Below are positions 10,325 through 18,131 of a stretch of DNA of 64,000 nucleotides, piece after piece. The stretch is from Lachnospiraceae bacterium. GTDB lineage: Bacteria; Bacillota; Clostridia; Lachnospirales; Lachnospiraceae. Each line of letters opens with the position of its first letter. Within the stretch, counting starts at the first letter, position 1. The stretch is from assembly GCA_017399685.1 (NCBI GenBank), contig JAFQBM010000024.1, positions 124,001 to 188,000 of the forward strand, read 5' to 3'. The position numbers and the translations under genes were made by a program. The notes beneath the pieces were generated by a model. That model was not told where the DNA came from, did no database searches, and saw nothing but the letters and a program-made list of their open reading frames with translations.

Positions 10325-10343
10325 CAGGAAAAGGAGGATTATC

Positions 10344-11201
10344 TTGAGTAAAATAGCAATAGTTACGGATAGTAATAGCGGAATTACCCAGGAACAAGGA
10401 AAGCAACTGGGAATCAGTGTAATTCCTATGCCATTTGAAATAAATGGAAAACAATATTTTGAAGATATTAATTTATCTCAGGAAGAATTTTATGAACTAT
10501 TGGAAGATGGAGCGGATATATCTACTTCCCAGCCATCTCCAGAGACTGTTCTTAGCTTATGGGATAATCTGCTAAAGGAATACGATGAGATTGTTCATAT
10601 TCCTATGTCGTCCGGATTAAGTGGTTCTTGTGGAACTGCTATGGGTCTTGCGTTGGACTATGAGGGAAAAGTACAGGTGGTAAACAATCAAAGAATTTCG
10701 GTTACCTTAAGACAATCTGTAATGGATGCCATGGAACTGGTTAAACAGGGAAAGACAGCCGCCCAGATAAAGGAAATATTGGAACAGGAAAAATTTGAGT
10801 CCAGTATTTATATTACTTTGGATACCTTGAAATATCTAAAAAAGGGTGGAAGAGTCACTCCTGCGGCGGCAGCATTGGCAACATTATTAAAAATCAAACC
10901 GGTACTTCAAATTCAGGGAGAAAAGCTGGATGCTTTTGCCAAGGCAAGAACAGTAAAACAGGCAAAATCCATTATGATGGAATCCATTAAAAAGGATATG
11001 GAAGAGCGGTTTGGAGAAAAGGTATATATCGAAATGGCATATACAAAGAATTTAGATGCTGCCCTTGAATTTAAGAAAGAAGTGGAAGCATATTTTCCTG
11101 GTTATGAGGTTTATATGGATCCGCTTTCTTTGAGTGTGTCTTGTCACATTGGACCGGGTGCCTTGGCGGTGGCAGTGACAAAACAGTTACCAGAGGAGTA
11201 A
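10344..11201 (+). CDS. DegV family fatty-acid-binding protein
   Basis: A 285-residue DegV-family protein. These proteins bind a fatty acid between two alpha/beta domains; some Firmicute members (FakB) hand acyl chains to the FakA kinase for phospholipid synthesis. The start is TTG behind AAGGAGG. Visible landmarks are VTDSNSGIT near the N-terminus, TSQPSP (about residue 55), MSSGLSGS (about 90) with the Ser pair that contacts the carboxylate, and YLKKGGRVTPAAA (about 170). Length fits the family. No fakA gene is in the window, so a FakB role rather than another lipid-binding role is not shown. It stands alone with its own leader. Confidence 0.88.
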   Translation: MSKIAIVTDSNSGITQEQGKQLGISVIPMPFEINGKQYFEDINLSQEEFYELLEDGADISTSQPSPETVLSLWDNLLKEYDEIVHIPMSSGLSGSCGTAMGLALDYEGKVQVVNNQRISVTLRQSVMDAMELVKQGKTAAQIKEILEQEKFESSIYITLDTLKYLKKGGRVTPAAAALATLLKIKPVLQIQGEKLDAFAKARTVKQAKSIMMESIKKDMEERFGEKVYIEMAYTKNLDAALEFKKEVEAYFPGYEVYMDPLSLSVSCHIGPGALAVAVTKQLPEE

Positions 11202-11301
11202 AGTAAAGAGACGAGCCGCTGGAAATTGTAAAATGATAGCGAGATACCGTTTAAGATGATGACGAAAAAGAATTGCAAATAAAAGTGGGACAGGTTATGA
11301 T

Positions 11302-11344
11302 AGGAATGTAATTCAGGCAGGAAATGTCTGTGAATTGCATTCCT
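11302..11344 (+). other. Strong imperfect hairpin in the DegV downstream region
   Basis: AGGAATGTAATTCA pairs with TGAATTGCATTCCT (14 bp with one T.G wobble), and CAG/CTG may extend the stem inside a small bulge. No T tract follows. It lies in the 198-base gap before the small ORF at 11400. It could be the end of the DegV transcript, an attenuator or part of an unannotated RNA. Confidence 0.4.
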
Positions 11345-11399
11345 GTGAACCATGGAGTATTTGCAAAAGAATCAGGGGATATAGAAAAGGAGAAAAGCT

Positions 11400-11558
11400 G
11401 TGCTTAATTTTGAAGAAGAAATAAGAAAATTTAAGCCTGTCGCAGAATTGGAGCAAGCAGAAGATGCGATTTATAGTAACGATTTAAAAGATGTGACAGA
11501 TATATTAGCTGAAATGATGAAGGAACTAAAGGAAAAACAAGGAAATCAAAAGAAGTAA
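11400..11558 (+). CDS. Conserved-looking small protein, 52 residues
   Basis: A short frame begins with GTG eight bases after AAAAGGAG and encodes a 52-residue acidic/helical protein, starting VLNFEEEIRKFKPVAELEQA and ending KEKQGNQKK. It has no Cys, membrane segment or signal peptide. Codon use and the ribosome site look genuine, and I recall similar LNFEEEL-K-F-K-P small proteins in Lachnospiraceae, though this was not checked. It lies 62 bases ahead of the zinc-ribbon/TPR gene. Function is unknown. Confidence 0.6.
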   Translation: MLNFEEEIRKFKPVAELEQAEDAIYSNDLKDVTDILAEMMKELKEKQGNQKK

Positions 11559-11568
11559 GGAGCTGATG

Positions 11569-11594
11569 GTAACTATTCACAGGTGAACAGTTAC
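11569..11594 (+). promoter_or_regulatory. Near-perfect dyad ahead of the zinc-ribbon/TPR gene
   Basis: GTAACTATTCAC and GTGAACAGTTAC are 12-base arms with a two-base centre and one mismatch. The tight centre suits a dimeric DNA-binding protein better than an RNA hairpin. It lies 26 bases ahead of the start at 11621. Confidence 0.35.
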
Positions 11595-11620
11595 AACTTA
11601 TGGTTCGAATGGAGGTACAA

Positions 11621-13036
11621 ATGAATTGTTTAAGATGTGGTGCTCCGTTACTGATAAATGAAACTTGTAGTGAATGTGGGATTTCAGATGCTTTGATGAA
11701 AAAGGCAGTAAATACCTCAAATCATTACTATAACTGTGCGCTGGATAAGGCTTATATCAGAGATTTGTCGGGTGCGGTGCAAGATTTATTATACGCTTTA
11801 AAGTATAATAAAAAGAATATAGATGCCAGAAATTTGCTTGGTTTAATCTATTATGAAATGGGAGATGTGGTAGAGGCATTGAGCCAGTGGGTCATTAGTG
11901 TAAATTATAAGGAAGAAGACAATGTTGCTTCAGGATACATTAATGAGGTGAAGAATAATCCTACCAGGCTTGAAAACACCAATCAGACCATAAAAAAATA
12001 TAACATTGCACTAAATTATGCCAAACAGGGAAATAAAGATTTGGCATTGATTCAGATTAAGAAAGTGTTAAGTATCTGTCCTAATTTTGTAAAGGGATAC
12101 TTATTGCTTGCATTGTTATATATGGATATTGAACAAAATGATAAAGCAAGAAAAGCACTGAAACGTGTATTACGGATTGACCATAATAATACATTAGGTG
12201 TAAAGTACATGCAAATGCTGGGCGGCATGGGGAAAAATCAGAATGCCACAAGAGATGATGAAAATTCAAATGAATCCAGCAGGGAAGCGATTCGGAGAGA
12301 GTCTTATCAGCGGATAAAAAGTGAGGCAATGGATGCACCATTACGACCGGTTGGTAATTATAAAGAAAATACCAATACCAAAACAAATTTCATCTATCTT
12401 TTGATAGGTTTAGGTCTGGCGATGGTAATTATGTGGGTTTTAATTATTCCAAACCGCGTCAACAATCTGGATAATAAATATAAAAATCTGAAAGTGAAGT
12501 ATGATGACGAGATTGCCAGAAAAAATGCTGCCATTGAAAACCTGACAGCAGAAAATGAAACTTTAGCTCAGGAAGTTTCCACATTGGAAGGACAGGCTGC
12601 CGGAAAGGAAGAAAGTGATGCCAGAGTAACCGTAAGCCAGGCATTACTGGAATCTTCCTTGTATTATCAACAGGGAAATAAAGTGGAAGCAGCAAAGGCA
12701 TTGCTTGGAATCAGCAGGGAAAGCATAACGGAGGAAATGGAACTGGACTTTTTTGATACAGTACAGGCTGAATGCAATTCTTTTGCTGCCAATGAATGTT
12801 ATGGTTTAGGAATTCAGGCTTTTGAAGCTCAAAATTATGCAGAAACCATTACCCAGATATCTTATGCCCGGTCTTTCGGGCTGGTGAATGCAGATACCTT
12901 ATATTATCTTGCCAGAGCCTATGATTTATCCGGTGATATACAAAAAGCAAAAGAAAGTTATGAGCAGTTTGTTTCGGAATTCCCGGAAGATGCAAGGACA
13001 GAAGAAATAAATGGATATTTGTCTGGGGCTCAATAA
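11621..13036 (+). CDS. Zinc-ribbon and TPR single-pass membrane protein
   Basis: About 471 residues. I start at the ATG at 11621, just behind GGAGG; an ATG seven codons upstream lacks such a site. Residues 3-19 carry CLRC...CSEC, a zinc ribbon of the zinc-ribbon_2 type. Residues about 35-205 contain TPR-like helices (AVQDLLYALKYNKKNIDARN; ALIQIKKVLSICPNFVKGYL). One membrane segment (residues about 256-276) is followed by a coiled coil and a C-terminal TPR-like part that would be outside the cell (YYLARAYDLSGDIQKAKESY). The N-in topology is an inference. No specific function is recognised; the layout suggests a scaffold linking cytoplasm and envelope. A terminator follows. Confidence 0.65.
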   Translation: MNCLRCGAPLLINETCSECGISDALMKKAVNTSNHYYNCALDKAYIRDLSGAVQDLLYALKYNKKNIDARNLLGLIYYEMGDVVEALSQWVISVNYKEEDNVASGYINEVKNNPTRLENTNQTIKKYNIALNYAKQGNKDLALIQIKKVLSICPNFVKGYLLLALLYMDIEQNDKARKALKRVLRIDHNNTLGVKYMQMLGGMGKNQNATRDDENSNESSREAIRRESYQRIKSEAMDAPLRPVGNYKENTNTKTNFIYLLIGLGLAMVIMWVLIIPNRVNNLDNKYKNLKVKYDDEIARKNAAIENLTAENETLAQEVSTLEGQAAGKEESDARVTVSQALLESSLYYQQGNKVEAAKALLGISRESITEEMELDFFDTVQAECNSFAANECYGLGIQAFEAQNYAETITQISYARSFGLVNADTLYYLARAYDLSGDIQKAKESYEQFVSEFPEDARTEEINGYLSGAQ

Positions 13037-13102
13037 CAGTTTAGCCACGACAGTGGCGGTTTACGAGATACGTCATGAATCATTGAGGTTTAGTACTACG
13101 AA

Positions 13103-13139
13103 AGAGAAATCATAATATGCATGATTTCTCTTTTTTTTT
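13103..13139 (+). terminator. Rho-independent terminator after the zinc-ribbon/TPR gene
   Basis: AGAGAAATCAT and ATGATTTCTCT form an 11-bp stem with a seven-base loop, followed by a run of nine T. It insulates the spoIIA operon from upstream reading. Confidence 0.92.
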
Positions 13140-13147
13140 GACTATGG

Positions 13148-13167
13148 TGTCAAAATACTTTTTGACA
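13148..13167 (+). promoter_or_regulatory. Inverted pair of Spo0A-box-like sequences before spoIIAA
   Basis: TGTCAAAA and TTTTGACA form an 8-base inverted repeat with a four-base centre, 33 bases before the spoIIAA start. Each arm differs by one base from the Spo0A box TGTCGAA. The spoIIA operon is a Spo0A and sigma-H target in Bacillus; I could not see a convincing sigma-H promoter. Confidence 0.4.
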
Positions 13168-13199
13168 TTTACATTATTTCATTTAGAAAGGAAACATAT

Positions 13200-13532
13200 A
13201 TGTACCAGCAAAATGGAAACATTTTAATTATTTATGTACCGAAGGAGTTAGATCATCACAAAGCAGAAGAAATGAAAAAAGAAACATTACATATTTTTCA
13301 AAAAGCTACCATTCGATATGTGATTTTTGATTTTAAAAATACAGAATTTATGGATTCTTCCGGAATTGGAATGCTGATGGGAAGATACCGTCAGGTAAAC
13401 CTGACAGGGGGAAAGGTCTTTGTCACAGGTGTCAGGGAGGAAATATCAAGAATATTAATGCTTTCCGGCATATATCGTATTGTGAAACAGTATGAGACCT
13501 TGGAAGAAGCACTGGAAGATTTAAGCAGATAG
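13200..13532 (+). CDS. spoIIAA: Anti-sigma F factor antagonist SpoIIAA
   Basis: A 110-residue STAS-domain protein, the normal length. When unphosphorylated it binds SpoIIAB and frees sigma F in the forespore. The phosphorylation motif is MDSSGIGML at about residues 51-59; the Ser pair includes the site phosphorylated by SpoIIAB. The start ATG follows GAAAGGAAAC. It is the first gene of the spoIIAA-spoIIAB-sigF operon, with 13 and 3 base gaps to the next genes. Expected control is at the onset of sporulation by Spo0A. Confidence 0.96.
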   Translation: MYQQNGNILIIYVPKELDHHKAEEMKKETLHIFQKATIRYVIFDFKNTEFMDSSGIGMLMGRYRQVNLTGGKVFVTGVREEISRILMLSGIYRIVKQYETLEEALEDLSR

Positions 13533-13545
13533 AAAGGAAAAAGAA

Positions 13546-13989
13546 ATGGGAAGAGAATATGATAACCACATGAAAATAACCTTTGATAGTATTTCTGAAA
13601 ATGAGAAGTTTGCAAGAATTGTAGTTGCGGCATTTATTGCCAGACTGAATCCTACCATGGAAGAAATGTCTGATATAAAAACAGCAGTATCAGAAGCAGT
13701 AACAAATTGTATCATACATGCATACGAAAATGAAGTAAAGCAAATTGAAATGGAGGGGAAAATTACAGGGAAAAAACTTTTTCTTCGTATTACGGATTTC
13801 GGAAAAGGCATTGAAAATGTGGAAGAGGCGATGCAGCCTATGTTTACCACCGGATTAAAAGAGGAACGGTCTGGAATGGGGTTCTCCTTTATGGAGGCTT
13901 TTATGGACCAGTTAAATGTAGTTTCACAGATAGGAAAAGGAACCGTGGTTGAAATGGAAAAAGAAATAGGAAAGGAAAAAGAATTTTAA
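13546..13989 (+). CDS. spoIIAB: Anti-sigma F factor / SpoIIAA kinase SpoIIAB
   Basis: A 147-residue GHKL-type Ser kinase and anti-sigma factor. It holds sigma F inactive in the predivisional cell and phosphorylates SpoIIAA. The ATP-binding boxes are visible: AVSEAVTNCIIHAYEN (N box, about residues 46-61), DFGKGIEN (G1, about 86-93) and SGMGFSFMEAF (G2, about 108-118). Length is normal. It lies between its antagonist and its target sigma factor in the usual order. Confidence 0.96.
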   Translation: MGREYDNHMKITFDSISENEKFARIVVAAFIARLNPTMEEMSDIKTAVSEAVTNCIIHAYENEVKQIEMEGKITGKKLFLRITDFGKGIENVEEAMQPMFTTGLKEERSGMGFSFMEAFMDQLNVVSQIGKGTVVEMEKEIGKEKEF

Positions 13990-13992
13990 GGC

Positions 13993-14712
13993 ATGGATTC
14001 AACTCTTTTGTTAATTCAACGAGTCAAAGGAGGAGACGAAGAAGCAAAGGCACAATTAGTAAAAGAAAATGAGGGACTAGTCTGGAGTGTGGTAAAACGT
14101 TTTTTTTCAAGGGGACAAGACCCGGAAGATTTATTTCAGATAGGATGCATTGGGTTGTTAAAGAGCATTGATAAGTTTGATTTTTCCTATAATGTAAAGT
14201 TTTCCACCTATGCAGTACCTATGATTATGGGAGAATTAAAGCGGTTTTTACGGGATGATGGAATGATAAAGGTAAGCCGGACATTAAAAGAAGCGAATTA
14301 TAAGATAAAACAGGAGATTACAAGATTACAGAATGAATTAAACCGGGAACCTACTTTAGATGAGATTGCAAAGAGAATGGAAATGGAACCGGAAGAAGTC
14401 GCTATGGCGATGGAGTCGGGAATGGAACTGGAATCCATCTATCAAACCATTTACCAGTCTGATGGTAGTGATGTTTATTTGATTGACAAGATAAAAAATG
14501 AAGAAGATGAAAGTGAAAAACTGATTGAGAAAGTTGCTTTGATGGAAAGTTTGAATCATTTAGAAGCAAGAGAGCAGGAATTAATCCGAATGCGGTATTT
14601 TGAAGAAAAAACACAGGCACAAATTGCTAAAAAATTTGGGATATCTCAGGTGCAGGTAAGCAGATTGGAGAAGAAAATATTAGCCACCCTAAGAAACTAT
14701 TGGACAAAATAA
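13993..14712 (+). CDS. sigF: Sporulation sigma factor F
   Basis: A 239-residue sigma-70 family factor, the first forespore-specific sigma factor. Region 2 shows GCIGLLKSIDKFDFSYNVKF and STYAVPMIMGELKRFLRDDG, region 3 follows (REPTLDEIAKRMEMEPEEVA), and region 4 has the helix-turn-helix AQIAKKFGISQVQVSRLEKK. The gene ends the spoIIA operon three bases after spoIIAB. The next gene has its own promoter at 14764. Confidence 0.96.
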   Translation: MDSTLLLIQRVKGGDEEAKAQLVKENEGLVWSVVKRFFSRGQDPEDLFQIGCIGLLKSIDKFDFSYNVKFSTYAVPMIMGELKRFLRDDGMIKVSRTLKEANYKIKQEITRLQNELNREPTLDEIAKRMEMEPEEVAMAMESGMELESIYQTIYQSDGSDVYLIDKIKNEEDESEKLIEKVALMESLNHLEAREQELIRMRYFEEKTQAQIAKKFGISQVQVSRLEKKILATLRNYWTK

Positions 14713-14763
14713 TCAAAAAAGAAAACTGTTTTGAGAAAAAAACATAAAATATATAAAAAAAGA

Positions 14764-14792
14764 TGGAAAAACGAAAAATGGTATGTTATAAT
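14764..14792 (+). promoter_or_regulatory. Sigma-A type promoter for the chemoreceptor-like gene
   Basis: TGGAAA (14764-14769), a 17-base spacer and a perfect TATAAT (14787-14792), 45 bases ahead of the start at 14838. Confidence 0.75.
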
Positions 14793-14837
14793 AGTCTAAA
14801 TAAATGCTATGAAAAATAAGTGCTAGGAGGACGAAGG

Positions 14838-15581
14838 ATGAATATAGAAGAATATGTAGATGTTACCGTAATGCAGGACATTCAGGATGAGTTTTCAGAA
14901 GCTACAGGGTTAGCAGCAGTCATGGTGGGCGAAGACGGCGAGCAGATTACAAAGCCAAGTAACTTTACAGAGTTTTATACCAAATATGCTAAGAATTCCA
15001 GAGAAAGTGATAAGGAAGGCAATGGTATTTACCGTGGACAGTCCGGGCTTATGGAATTTTCCATTGAATTAAAAGTTGCAGGTAAGAAAATCGGTAAAAT
15101 TATTGGTGGACAGGTTCTTACTTCCGAACCGGATGAAGATAAGTTCAGAGCAATGGCCAGAGAATTATCTGTGGATGAAGATTCTTATATTGACGCTTTA
15201 AGAAAGGTTCCGGTACGTTCAGAGAAAGTAGTTACTTCTGCAGTAAAGATGTTAGAACATATGGTAAATTCCATGGTTACTAACAAATATGTGAACGAAA
15301 AGGAATTGGCTGCATTAAAAGCGGAAACCGTAGTTGCTGGAAAGTTAATTCAGGAAATTAATAAGAAATCAGCAGAATTAAATAAGATTGAAGCAAAGCA
15401 GAAGATGCTTGCATTAAATGCTTCTATCGAAGCTGCCAGAGCAGGTGAATTCGGTAAAGGATTTGCAGTTGTTGCCAGTGAAGTTGGTAAACTGGCTGTT
15501 TTATCAGGAGAAAATAATAAGTCCATTAAGAAGAGTCTTGATGAACTAACCGTTGTTATTAATAAAATGTCAGCAGAATAA
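14838..15581 (+). CDS. Short soluble chemoreceptor-like protein with PocR-like sensor
   Basis: 247 residues with no membrane segment. I start at the ATG at 14838, shortly after AGGAGG. Residues about 10-130 resemble the PocR ligand-binding domain ([29 protein letters not shown]), but the stretch that usually carries the Cys pair is shortened and has no Cys. Residues about 185-225 carry the methyl-accepting chemotaxis hairpin tip ([30 protein letters not shown]), the part that meets CheA/CheW. The coiled-coil legs are much shorter than in normal receptors. Its own promoter and terminator make it a single-gene unit. It may be a cytoplasmic sensor; no che gene is in the window. Confidence 0.72.
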   Translation: MNIEEYVDVTVMQDIQDEFSEATGLAAVMVGEDGEQITKPSNFTEFYTKYAKNSRESDKEGNGIYRGQSGLMEFSIELKVAGKKIGKIIGGQVLTSEPDEDKFRAMARELSVDEDSYIDALRKVPVRSEKVVTSAVKMLEHMVNSMVTNKYVNEKELAALKAETVVAGKLIQEINKKSAELNKIEAKQKMLALNASIEAARAGEFGKGFAVVASEVGKLAVLSGENNKSIKKSLDELTVVINKMSAE

Positions 15582-15590
15582 AGGAATAAA

Positions 15591-15624
15591 TGAAAGAGCC
15601 TGTTTCCACAGGCTTTTTCATTTT
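15591..15624 (+). terminator. Rho-independent terminator after the chemoreceptor-like gene
   Basis: TGAAAGAGCCTG and CAGGCTTTTTCA pair over 12 positions with one wobble and a six-base loop, followed by TTTT. Confidence 0.88.
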
Positions 15625-15637
15625 AGTGTGAAAGAGA

Positions 15638-15910
15638 ATGTTAAAATATATTGTTAGTTATTTGTTTTTAGTGAATATAATTGCATTTGTATTATATGGA
15701 GTCGATAAAAAAAGAGCCAAAAAAGGAGAGTACCGTATATCCGAAAAAACATTACTATTATCTGGTGCCATCGGAGGAAGTATTGGGGCTATGGCAGGGA
15801 TGAAGGTGTTTCGTCATAAAACCAAGCATAAAAAGTTTGTAATTGGTCTTCCATTGATGTTTATTTTACAGTGCTTGTTGATATGGTGGTTGTGGAAAAG
15901 TATGGCTTGA
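15638..15910 (+). CDS. DUF1294 family small membrane protein
   Basis: 90 residues. The N-terminus is one membrane segment (LKYIVSYLFLVNIIAFVLYG) followed by DKKRAKKGEYRISEKTLL, the signature arrangement of DUF1294 proteins. A Gly-rich segment (LLSGAIGGSIGAMAGM) comes next, then KVFRHKTKHKKF and a final membrane segment. The function of the family is unknown. The ribosome site is weak (GAAAGAG). A promoter for the next operon overlaps its stop codon. Confidence 0.85.
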   Translation: MLKYIVSYLFLVNIIAFVLYGVDKKRAKKGEYRISEKTLLLSGAIGGSIGAMAGMKVFRHKTKHKKFVIGLPLMFILQCLLIWWLWKSMA

Positions 15911-15936
15911 CGAGTACAGAGGAAAAGTATTATAAT
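15907..15936 (+). promoter_or_regulatory. Sigma-A type promoter for the yicC-remA-gmk operon
   Basis: TTGACG (15907-15912), an 18-base spacer and TATAAT (15931-15936). The -35 box overlaps the end of the DUF1294 gene, and the first start codon lies 80 bases downstream of the -10 box. Confidence 0.75.
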
Positions 15937-16016
15937 ATGGTGATATCGAATGTTTTAGAATTGCGGAGCAGTTCGTAGGTATCATGGAGTAAAATTTTTG
16001 AATAGTAGGTGATAAA

Positions 16017-16895
16017 GTGATTCGAAGTATGACTGGATTTGGTCGAAGCGAAATCGCAACAGAACAAAGAAAAATTATTATCGAAATGAAGGCTGTAAAT
16101 CACAGATATAGTGATGTTAATATTAAAATGCCTAAGAAATTAAGTATTTTTGAGACTTCCATGAGAAGTCTGTTAAAACAGCAGGTTCAAAGGGGTAAGA
16201 TAGATATTTTTGTTACCTATGAGGATTACACAGAGCAGAATGTAACCTTGAAATACAATGAGGAACTGGCTGCAGAATATATGAAATATCTAATGCAGAT
16301 GAGTGATACTTTCCAGCTGGATAAAGATGTTAAGATATCCGCTCTGGCTAAAATGCCGGATGTATTTACTTTAGAAGAAAGTAATATTGATGAAGAAGAA
16401 ATTCAAAAACAGTTAGAAGAGGCCTTCCGCCTTGCTATTAAGGATTTTATCATTACCAGAGAAAAAGAAGGGGAGCATTTAAAGCAGGATCTTTTAAAGA
16501 AATTAGAAGGAATGCTGGAAGGTGTGTGTTATATAGAAGAACGTTCACCGGTATTGATTCAGGCTTACAGGGAAAAATTAGAGGCGAAGGTAAAAGAGCT
16601 GTTAGGCAATTCTAATTTTGATGAAAGCAGAGTCATGACAGAAGTGGTTCTTTATGCGGATAAGATTTGTGTGGATGAAGAAATAGTAAGACTTAAGAGT
16701 CATATTACCAATATGGTTCATTTGTTAAAAGAAGGTGGATTTATAGGAAGAAAACTTGACTTTATTGCACAGGAAATGAACCGTGAGGCGAACACTATTT
16801 TATCTAAGATGAATGATATCAGTATTGTAAACACAGCGATTGATTTAAAGACTGACATTGAAAAAGTGAGGGAACAGATTCAAAACATTGAATAG
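16017..16895 (+). CDS. yicC: YicC/YloC family endoribonuclease
   Basis: 292 residues beginning with GTG after TAGGTG. The invariant N-terminus IRSMTGFGRSE and the C-terminal EMNREANTILSKMND block identify the YicC/YloC family, shown in other bacteria to act as an RNA endonuclease. The order yicC-remA-gmk-rpoZ matches yloC-remA-gmk-rpoZ of Bacillus. It is first in a transcript that appears to run through thiN. Confidence 0.92.
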   Translation: MIRSMTGFGRSEIATEQRKIIIEMKAVNHRYSDVNIKMPKKLSIFETSMRSLLKQQVQRGKIDIFVTYEDYTEQNVTLKYNEELAAEYMKYLMQMSDTFQLDKDVKISALAKMPDVFTLEESNIDEEEIQKQLEEAFRLAIKDFIITREKEGEHLKQDLLKKLEGMLEGVCYIEERSPVLIQAYREKLEAKVKELLGNSNFDESRVMTEVVLYADKICVDEEIVRLKSHITNMVHLLKEGGFIGRKLDFIAQEMNREANTILSKMNDISIVNTAIDLKTDIEKVREQIQNIE

Positions 16896-16906
16896 GAGTG
16901 TATAAA

Positions 16907-17161
16907 GTGACACAAATGATTAGCATCGGTTATGGTAATTTTATGAATGCCGAAAAAGTAGTAGCAGTGGTGTCTAACGATGCAGCTCCCGTGAAGCGAA
17001 TGATTCAGACCGCTAAGGAGCAGGAGCGAATTATTGATGCCACCCATGGAAAAAAGACGAAATCGGTCATTGTTACAGAGAGTAATCACATTGTACTTTC
17101 TGCTTTATTACCGGAAACGTTACAAAGCCGTTTTGAGCATAATAAAAATGGATTACAGTAA
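16907..17161 (+). CDS. remA: RemA/DUF370 family regulatory protein
   Basis: About 84 residues. I choose GTG at 16907 behind TAGGAG; a GTG at 16898 would overlap that site. The protein matches RemA from ISIGYGNF through SNDAAPVKRMIQ, IDATHGKKTKSVIV and HIVLSALLPET. In Bacillus RemA is a ring-forming DNA-binding activator of biofilm-matrix operons; in Clostridia its targets are less clear. Its position between yicC and gmk is the conserved one. Confidence 0.92.
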   Translation: MTQMISIGYGNFMNAEKVVAVVSNDAAPVKRMIQTAKEQERIIDATHGKKTKSVIVTESNHIVLSALLPETLQSRFEHNKNGLQ

Positions 17162-17240
17162 CGTTTGGTGAGAATTTCAAACCGACGTGAAAAACTTTAG
17201 GATTTTTGAAATACGTTCTCGGAATGGAGGATTATATAAT

Positions 17241-17867
17241 ATGGAAAAAGGATTGTTGGTTGTTATTTCCGGATTTTCCGGTTCAGGGAAAGGAACCATT
17301 GTAAAACAATTAGTAGAAAAGTATGGTTACAGCTTATCGATTTCTGCAACTACCAGAGCTCCTAGAGAAGGAGAAGTGGATGGAAGGGAATATTATTTTA
17401 AAACAGTAGATGAGTTTAGAAGTTTAATTGATTATAATGGTTTTATTGAATGGGCTCAATATGTCGATAATTATTACGGAACTCCAAGAAAGTTTGTAGA
17501 AAAAGAAATGGAAGCTGGAAAAGATGTAATTTTAGAAATTGAAGTTCAGGGTGCTTTGGCAGTAAAAGAACAGTATCCGAATGCAGTATTATTGTTTATT
17601 GCGCCTCCAAGTGCCGAGGAGTTAAAGAACCGATTGGTAGGTAGAGGAACAGAAGATTCAGCAACGATTCAAAAAAGATTAAGTCGTGCAGTAGAAGAAT
17701 CTGAAAGTATGAATAATTATGAGTATATTGTGATCAATGACGATTTAGAAGAATGTGTGCAGGATGTACATTCCATTATTGTCGGAGAACATAGTAAAAC
17801 AAATAATAAATTAGGATTTATGGAACAAATTAAAAAAGAATTGGCTTTATTTAAGAAAGGAGAATAA
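17241..17867 (+). CDS. gmk: Guanylate kinase
   Basis: 208 residues. The start is the ATG at 17241, behind GGAGG; the frame is open 18 codons further up without a ribosome site. It phosphorylates GMP to GDP with ATP. The P-loop is GFSGSGKGT at about residues 11-19; the GMP-binding stretch SATTRAPREGEVDGREYYF follows and the lid region includes GRGTEDSATIQKRL. Length is normal. Confidence 0.97.
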   Translation: MEKGLLVVISGFSGSGKGTIVKQLVEKYGYSLSISATTRAPREGEVDGREYYFKTVDEFRSLIDYNGFIEWAQYVDNYYGTPRKFVEKEMEAGKDVILEIEVQGALAVKEQYPNAVLLFIAPPSAEELKNRLVGRGTEDSATIQKRLSRAVEESESMNNYEYIVINDDLEECVQDVHSIIVGEHSKTNNKLGFMEQIKKELALFKKGE

Positions 17868-17870
17868 GAT

Positions 17871-18113
17871 ATGTTACACCCATCTTATACAGATTTAATG
17901 GACGTAGTAAATAGTGAGGTTGAACCAGGAGAACAACCTGTGGTTCAAAGTCGTTATTCTATCGTAATTGCAACTTCAAAAAGAGCAAGACAGATTATTG
18001 CAGGAGAAGAACCATTGGTAAGAGACAATGGTCAAAAACCTCTTTCTATCGCGGTAGAGGAATTATACAAATCAAAGGTTAAGATTGTATCTGAAGAAGA
18101 ACAGGATAAGTAA
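17871..18113 (+). CDS. rpoZ: RNA polymerase omega subunit
   Basis: 80 residues, starting three bases after gmk and preceded by AAGGAG near the gmk stop. The family core is visible as SRYSIVIATSKRARQI followed by KPLSIAVEELYKSKV. Omega helps fold and hold the beta-prime subunit. In Bacillus coaBC follows rpoZ; here priA follows directly. Confidence 0.95.
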   Translation: MLHPSYTDLMDVVNSEVEPGEQPVVQSRYSIVIATSKRARQIIAGEEPLVRDNGQKPLSIAVEELYKSKVKIVSEEEQDK

Positions 18114-18131
18114 GAGAGCGAGTTTGATTAC

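Noticed and set aside
13037..13102. Possible structured RNA or riboswitch (GCCAC-GACA-GTGGC stem) ahead of the spoIIA terminator
   Set aside because: A single 5-bp stem; no match to a riboswitch core that I know, so it is treated as the 3' untranslated part of the upstream gene.
14713..14760. Terminator after sigF
   Set aside because: CAAAA/TTTTG gives a five-pair A+T stem with a long loop and no T tract; too weak to call.
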